64,000 nt of DNA, taken from assembly GCF_020283565.1 (NCBI RefSeq), contig NC_060065.1, positions 55,837,489 to 55,901,488 of the forward strand, given 5' to 3'. Positions within the stretch are counted from its first letter, which is position 1. Each line of letters begins with the position of its first letter. Below, piece by piece: positions 58,914 to 64,000 of the stretch. A program made the position numbers and the translations under genes. The stretch comes from Trifolium pratense (taxonomy: Eukaryota; Streptophyta; Magnoliopsida; Fabales; Fabaceae). Under the pieces are notes generated by a model. That model had not been told where the DNA came from. It was given only the letters and a program-made list of their open reading frames with translations, and did not search any database.

Positions 58914-60563
58914 TCATCCAAGATCAGGCACAGTGAACAACTCATCTTCATCATCATAATTATAATCATGTATGAGTTCAATTCTAGGCTTTTTGTTAGA
59001 CATGTTTGACTTTGAGTTTCTATGTGATGAAAAATTGTTGCTAGCATAAGTCATTGGAAGTTGAGGCACTTCAGCAGCAGCCATGGCTTCTTGAGTAAAT
59101 TCTTCACCAAAAAGACCATCCTCAGTGAACCATTCCATCTCTCCAAATTGCATGGATCCCTTCTGAAAACGTTCAGAAAAAACGTATTATAAATAAATAA
59201 AATTAAATATATTTTTAGTCCCTATAATTTTTTTGTTTTTGGTCGCTGTACTCTATACACATTTTGTAATCCTTATAAATTATAAAACTACTGAAAAATC
59301 ACACGCAGTTTTATAGTTTATAGGGATCGAAAAGTGAATATAAAAACTAAAAACAAAATTTGAGATCGATACGAAATCAACTATATGTATATCTTACTTT
59401 GTCATGGGAATCAAAATCTGCTAACTCCAATAAGTCATCAACACCCCAAGAGGGTGTAAAGTCAGGTACTTGCTGAGAAGGTGTTTCAAGAGAAACTTGT
59501 TCTGTGTTCTTCGTATTAGGTGGCTCCATGTGAGTTTTGTCGTCGTCTTTGGCGCAACTAGAACTCATGGCAACTCGGATACCGGTCGCAAGGAAGCGCT
59601 GATGGTTTGCAGAAAGACTACCGGCTAAATGAATAGAATCATCACAATCCTCACAGAAGAGTGCTCTGTCTTCAACACAAAATATGAAAGCTGCCTTATC
59701 CTGTTTGAAACAAAAGGAGGAAAGAACAAACTAAGTAACAATTATAGGAAGTGTTTGTAGCATAAGCACTTACAAGTAAGTACTTATATATAAGTTATTT
59801 TTATAGTAAAAGATAAAACAAAGTCAAACTGTTTTCATATAGTATGCTATAAAATATTTTCATTAGCTATCCTGAATAGCTTTATGAAAATAAGCTAAAA
59901 ACAGCTTAAGTATCATAAGCTATTTCTATAAATTCTCTCAAATAGTCTCACAAGTGCGTATGACAGTAGATAAGTTCAAATAAATCAACTCAAGTATACC
60001 ATAAAAGAGCTTATACAAATCATTATAGTATCTTATCCCTATAAGCTACTTTCAAAATAAGCTCCAAATATAACTTAAGCACTTCTAAGAACCTCCCTCA
60101 TACATATGCTCATGCAAATATCATATGATAAACATTTAATTAACGTATTTGTCTAAATTATCCCTAACACATACATACTACTTGAAATTACATACTATTG
60201 ATCAGACGGTCTACACGTGGCCGACTACACTGCAGTCAATTTATTTTGACTGCACCGAACCCCAATCTGAATATCATATTTATAACTAGAAATCTAGAAT
60301 TAACTTTATTGAAACATGATTAATTTTATGAGATGTTAAAAATAAAAAAGAAGAGACAAATTAAGGTAGTAATTAATTACTTGGCATATGTCACATCTAG
60401 GAAGCTTGCTAGAGAGAGATTGAAGATGAAGCCTTTGATGCTTGCTTGCAAGCTTATTAGCAGCATGAACTTCAATGTCACATTTAGCACACAAAGCTGC
60501 TTCATCAGCACAACAAATCATTGTTGCTGGAGCTTTCTCACAAACATCACACTGAATTTTCAT
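58914..60563 (-). CDS. BBX24: B-box zinc-finger protein, BBX24/BBX25 (STO/STH) type
   Basis: Three minus-strand exons: 60563-60381, 59700-59398, 59162-58914. They total 735 nt (244 aa). B-box 1 lies at about residues 1-47 (MKIQCDVCEKAPATMICCAD, CAKCDIEVHAANKLASKHQR). B-box 2 lies at about 55-100 (CDICQDKAAFIFCVEDRALF, CEDCDDSIHLAGSLSANHQR). Zinc-binding Cys, Asp and His residues are intact in both. The C-terminal half has TPSWGVDDLLELADFDS and the VP-like FTVPDLG at the very end. There is no CCT domain, which puts it in BBX structure group IV. Relatives repress or tune photomorphogenesis through HY5 and COP1. It could be BBX25; length slightly favours BBX24. Intron 1 (680 bp) has a decayed MITE. 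Confidence 0.92.
59745..60095. mobile_element. Decayed hAT-like MITE in BBX24 intron 1
   Basis: The left part (gtgtttgtagcataagcact) and right part (aacttaagcacttctaagaa) form an imperfect inverted pair, with many internal 'ataagct' words. This is a common legume MITE type. Exact ends are uncertain. Confidence 0.45.
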
Positions 60564-60985
60564 TTTTGTTGTTTAACTTTCTCTTAATCTCTTCTAAGAA
60601 CTTTTGTAGGAAAATTCACACTAAGAACAATATATCTCAACTTAAGTAGTGAGTATTGATATTTGATACCTTTTATCAGTCAAAGTGTTAAGCCAAAAAT
60701 GGGCAAAGGTGATATTTGTATTGTATTATGGTTATGGCAAGTTGTATTATTTATTGAGATAATGAGAACCAAGAGAAAAATAATATTAATATAATAATAA
60801 ATTAATAATATAAGGTGTGAAAAGAGTGTGTGAATGTGGTAAGGTTTGAAGAGAACGGTAATGAAAAGAACACGAGTTAGTGGGGACATAGTGTTTACTT
60901 TACCATGAGTTTGTGTGTGGCTATGATGTCTTAGGACAAAATAAACATGTTTGTGTGGCCAATGTACTTAGTTTGTGGATTGGAT

Positions 60986-61406
60986 ACCATTTGATCTTTA
61001 ACAACATGTCGGCTGTCCACAGCTGCTTTCCAAACGGTTGGACGGTATCAATCAAATTAATGTCAAACTTAATTAGGGAAATGAATTTCACAATTTGGTC
61101 ACATAATGTGACATTATGTCAACATGTGACCGAACTTAAACAATAAGTTAGATTCATGTATTTCATGCGATCTCTAAAGTTAATACTCAAAATTAGAATT
61201 AGATTCTCTCCGTTCCATGAGTTTAGTTCAGTTGGTTGGACATTGCATTATACATGTAGGGAGTTGGAGTTCGAAACCCGACTATCTCACTTATTCATCT
61301 TAAAGATGAATTTTCTAACCATTTGATCTTTAACAACATGTCGGCTGTCCACTACTGCTTTTCAAATGGTTGGATGGTATCAATCACTATCAAACTTAAT
61401 GGAAAT
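60986..61406 (+). repeat. Direct duplication of about 95 bp, 330 bp apart
   Basis: The phrase accatttgatctttaacaac followed by 'atgtcggctgtccac' occurs at 60987 and 61319. Similarity continues through 'ggttggacggtatcaatca' to 'aaacttaat', at about 88% overall by eye. A SINE-like block ends exactly where the second copy starts. Confidence 0.8.
61210..61316 (+). mobile_element. SINE-like tRNA-derived block
   Basis: A-box-like TTTAGTTCAGTTGGTTGGAC and B-box-like GAGTTCGAAACCC are spaced about as in tRNA-derived SINEs. Confidence 0.5.
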
Positions 61407-61823
61407 GGATTTTCCTCGGTTACGGTAGGCGCTGTGACAGATCAGGACCATCCGATTTAAATTGACGATCGAAATTGTTTTTACTTAGTTTTATTATATA
61501 TAATCTGAACCGTCCAATTTAAAATAAATGGGTGTGATTTCTTATCGCGGTAAACCATGTTGTTTTGCAACAGCAGACAATGAACATAAGTTTATTGACT
61601 TAATATTGCTTAATATTTAATTTTTAAAGTTAATTATTGACACATGAGTAAAAAAAAAGGTTAATCATTGACATCATTAAATTACATGCAAGCTACACTT
61701 GCTGAGATACATCATTTTGAGATACTTTGGAATTACACAACATTGATTGAAATAAACAAACACTTGACTTTCTTATTGTATAGTTGATTGATTTTCATAA
61801 ATTGATTTCTTATGAAGAAAATT

Positions 61824-63083
61824 TCATATCTCATGTTGCCTCATACATTCTGTTGATGGTCTTTGTCCTCCATGACATAGAACAACATTTGTAGGACACT
61901 TGAGACAATTATTTGCAACACTACCTTTAACATAAGTTGATGTATGAGTAAACTCCAATGGAAGATTTCCAGTAAGAAAGTTATGATCCAAATACAATCT
62001 TCTCCATGATATTGTCCTTAGTTTTGTTCCATATTCCTTTGGAATAGTACCATGATATTGATTGTTTGATAAATTTATTACAGTCAAGTTTGTAAAACTC
62101 ACCAAATTCACAGGCAAATGACCCTTCAAATTGTTACCTTGTGCCTCAAGCAAGTGAAGTCGGTGTCCTTGTCCGGCATTGTTAACAAAATCAATTGATG
62201 TAAATCTGTTAAATGAAACATTAAAATGAATAACCCCTTTTAAGGACATAGTGTCCCATCTTATAACACCTGATAATCTATTATCACTTATATCTAACCA
62301 TCTTAAATGTATAAGATCCTTAAGAGGTGTTATATGTCCTGAAAAAATATTATGGCTGAAATAGATGTTTTGTAAACTCACAGGAAGATTCGGTATATCA
62401 CCGAAAAACTCATTGAAACTAATATCTAATGTATTCAATTGCCATAATCCAGTTAGATTTTGGATTCTACCTGAAAAATTATTGTTTGATAAGCTTAAAT
62501 AAGTTAAGCTTCTTAAACCTGTCATATCAGTAGGTATAGTGCCTGAAAGCCGATTCGCGGAAAGATCAAGATATTGAAGTTTCTTAAGTTGACTAATTTC
62601 TTGTGGAATTCCACCAGTGAAAAAGTTTTCTGATAAGCTAAGTCTAGTAAGTTTCCTTAATTTCCCTATAGTTTCTGGTATAGGTCCTCTAAACTTATTA
62701 CTATTGAGATTAAGTATCGTTAACTCGGTTAAATTTCCAATAGCTGGTGTTAAGAAACCTTCATAACCAATACCATCAAGATCAATAGCTGTGACTCTAC
62801 TAGAAGAGTTATCTAAGGGTAAGTCACATAATATTCCTAGAAATTGTGGACCAGTACTATGACAAGGGTCAACTGTGAAATCCCAACTATTGATATAAGA
62901 AGATGAAGAAACTGAATTAGGATCAATAGCATTTTTTATTTCTTGAAGAGAATGAATGTCATTTTCATGAGTTGATGAATGGATTTGAGAAGGTATAAGA
63001 GATAAAGTTATTGTTATAGTTAAAAGAGAATAAAGAGGTGATGATGAAAATAATGAGAATTTTGTAGGTGTTTTTTTAGCCAT
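61824..63083 (-). CDS. Secreted LRR protein (no kinase)
   Basis: A single 419-aa exon. The N-terminus has a signal peptide (about residues 1-36: SLLTITITLSLIPSQIHSS). A cap region with DPCHSTGPQFLGILCD follows, then about ten plant-type LRRs (LTELTILNLNSNKFRGPIP, LQYLDLSANRLSGTIPTDM, LNTLDISFNEFFGDIP). The C-terminal Cys pairs (NNCLKCPTNVVLC) cap the solenoid. No transmembrane span or kinase follows the cap, so the product is probably apoplastic. It resembles LRR proteins of unknown ligand, and its ORF is complete from a good ATG to a stop. It could act as a receptor-like co-receptor or inhibitor; function is not assigned. Confidence 0.9.
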   Translation of the reverse strand: MAKKTPTKFSLFSSSPLYSLLTITITLSLIPSQIHSSTHENDIHSLQEIKNAIDPNSVSSSSYINSWDFTVDPCHSTGPQFLGILCDLPLDNSSSRVTAIDLDGIGYEGFLTPAIGNLTELTILNLNSNKFRGPIPETIGKLRKLTRLSLSENFFTGGIPQEISQLKKLQYLDLSANRLSGTIPTDMTGLRSLTYLSLSNNNFSGRIQNLTGLWQLNTLDISFNEFFGDIPNLPVSLQNIYFSHNIFSGHITPLKDLIHLRWLDISDNRLSGVIRWDTMSLKGVIHFNVSFNRFTSIDFVNNAGQGHRLHLLEAQGNNLKGHLPVNLVSFTNLTVINLSNNQYHGTIPKEYGTKLRTISWRRLYLDHNFLTGNLPLEFTHTSTYVKGSVANNCLKCPTNVVLCHGGQRPSTECMRQHEI

Positions 63084-63140
63084 TATGTTTGAGGACTAAT
63101 TTGTTTTGGTTTTAATTTGTGATATGAATTATTTCCAAAT

Positions 63141-63153
63141 GCTTTTTTATAAG
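63141..63153 (-). promoter_or_regulatory. Candidate TATA box of the LRR gene
   Basis: The minus strand reads CTTATAAAAAAGC about 60 bp upstream of the ATG at 63083. A plausible core promoter; position is the only support. Confidence 0.4.
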
Positions 63154-64000
63154 ATCCTTATTATGGCATATGATTAGAAAAATAATTGTTTTGTATATGT
63201 AACTTTTATGTCTTGAAGACATGCCAAGAATTTGAGCTACCTATAAGTACAAAATCTTAAAGATTGAACCTACTAAGCTTGGTTTTTTGGTATTATAGTG
63301 TGATTCATTTTGAAGATTCTTTGCATTGAATTGGTTTTCTTGGAAATAAAAAGTGGCATGATTATTTTTTTACAAACAAATGTTTTTCAAATGAAGTCAT
63401 ATAATAATGCTATTAACATGTGCACAACAAAAAGAAAACCTAATCTTAACTTTAATTAACACTTTGTTTAAAATGAAGATGAAATAATGAAATAAATATG
63501 TGGGTTCCTATTTTAAAATGCAATTGGTGTTCATTGGACACAAAAGGAAAAGAAGACTATCAACTTTATTAGTAAGTTATAAAAGTATCTTTTGACAACT
63601 TTTTTAAGGTACAAAATGTCCATTTAGTAGTTGCTAGGTTATATGTAAATTCTTCCTACAAAAATAAGTGTTTATCTTCACAATTTTTTATATATATGGA
63701 TATTCCTAGTTTTATATTGAAAATTACATTTTTATTTATTCAAAAAATGTTTTCACTTTGTTATTTTCTGAATGGCTGATTTATTCATTGATCCTTACCG
63801 AATTTAAGATCCACGGCTTGATAAATAATTGAGTGGTTACCCGAATTCGAATCTAAGATCTATTTTGTGAATGAAAATTTTAGTGTTAGAAATAATGTAC
63901 CTAGACATGAATCATTAGCTTTAGTGGTTTTAGTGGTTCATTTTGAAGAAACATTGCAATTAATAATTTTCTTAGAAATATAAAACCACATACCGTCACC
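63154..64000. other. Terminal intergenic DNA
   Basis: AT-rich with no gene. A SINE-like B-box phrase (cccgaattcgaatctaag) lies near 63840. Two weakly similar blocks containing 'ttcattttgaaga' occur at about 63305 and 63935. Confidence 0.5.

Larger units (their letters stand above)
60564..61823. other. Intergenic region between BBX24 and the LRR gene
   Basis: Contains a direct duplication (60986-61084 and 61317-61406), a tRNA-like SINE block (61210-61316), and a repeat-like stretch at 61430-61560. The two genes are both on the minus strand, so this holds the BBX24 promoter and the LRR gene's 3' flank. Confidence 0.5.

Overview
This is a 64 kb piece of a plant nuclear genome, most likely a legume close to Medicago. 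The evidence is AT-rich intergenic DNA, GT-AG introns, many MITE, SINE and TRIM copies, and plant-only families (CRINKLY4-type receptor kinase, FAR1-related, BBX, REM-type B3). The legume assignment rests on the look of the repeats and was not tested by alignment.

Layout, left to right. Bases 1-90 may be the end of a gene entering from the left. 2.6-4.5 kb is a nest of DNA transposons whose order of insertion can be read from target-site duplications. 5.0-11.2 kb (+) is ELP2, with a 253-bp palindromic hAT MITE and a captured FAR1+KH gene-fragment chimera in intron 2. 15.1-17.2 kb (+) is GINS subunit PSF1 behind a long 5'-leader intron. 18.7-19.4 kb (+) is a B3-domain protein. 21.2-23.9 kb (+) is mitochondrial ribosomal protein L3. 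24.2-24.8 kb is an intronless, truncated UCH37-like pseudogene. 26.4-28.9 kb (+) is deoxyhypusine hydroxylase. 32.7-35.5 kb (+) is an ACR4/CRINKLY4 receptor kinase, followed by a tRNA-Thr(UGU) on the minus strand. 37.8-40.8 kb (-) is a short FAR1-related protein whose start codon appears to be split by an intron. 41-47 kb is a gene-free stretch of TRIM, SINE and retroelement relics. 47.4-50.2 kb (+) is fructokinase. 51.1-54.8 kb (-) is a conserved DUF4504/C1orf74-like protein. 55-57 kb holds M41-peptidase-like relics. 58.9-60.6 kb (-) is a BBX24/25-type B-box protein. 61.8-63.1 kb (-) is a secreted LRR protein without a kinase.

The genes form no operon or cluster. Several are housekeeping genes of translation and replication (ELP2, L3m, DOHH, tRNA-Thr, PSF1), mixed with signalling and light-response regulators (ACR4, the FAR1-related gene, BBX24/25).

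Every multi-exon model was checked by hand: the exons keep frame across GT-AG junctions and the totals are whole codons. UTR ends and promoters are mostly inferred. I did not find a convincing new biological system. The strongest unusual signals are the split start codon, the layered transposon nest with readable insertion order, the FAR1+KH chimera inside ELP2, the inverted TRIM junction, and a shared sequence block upstream of PSF1 and RPL3m.
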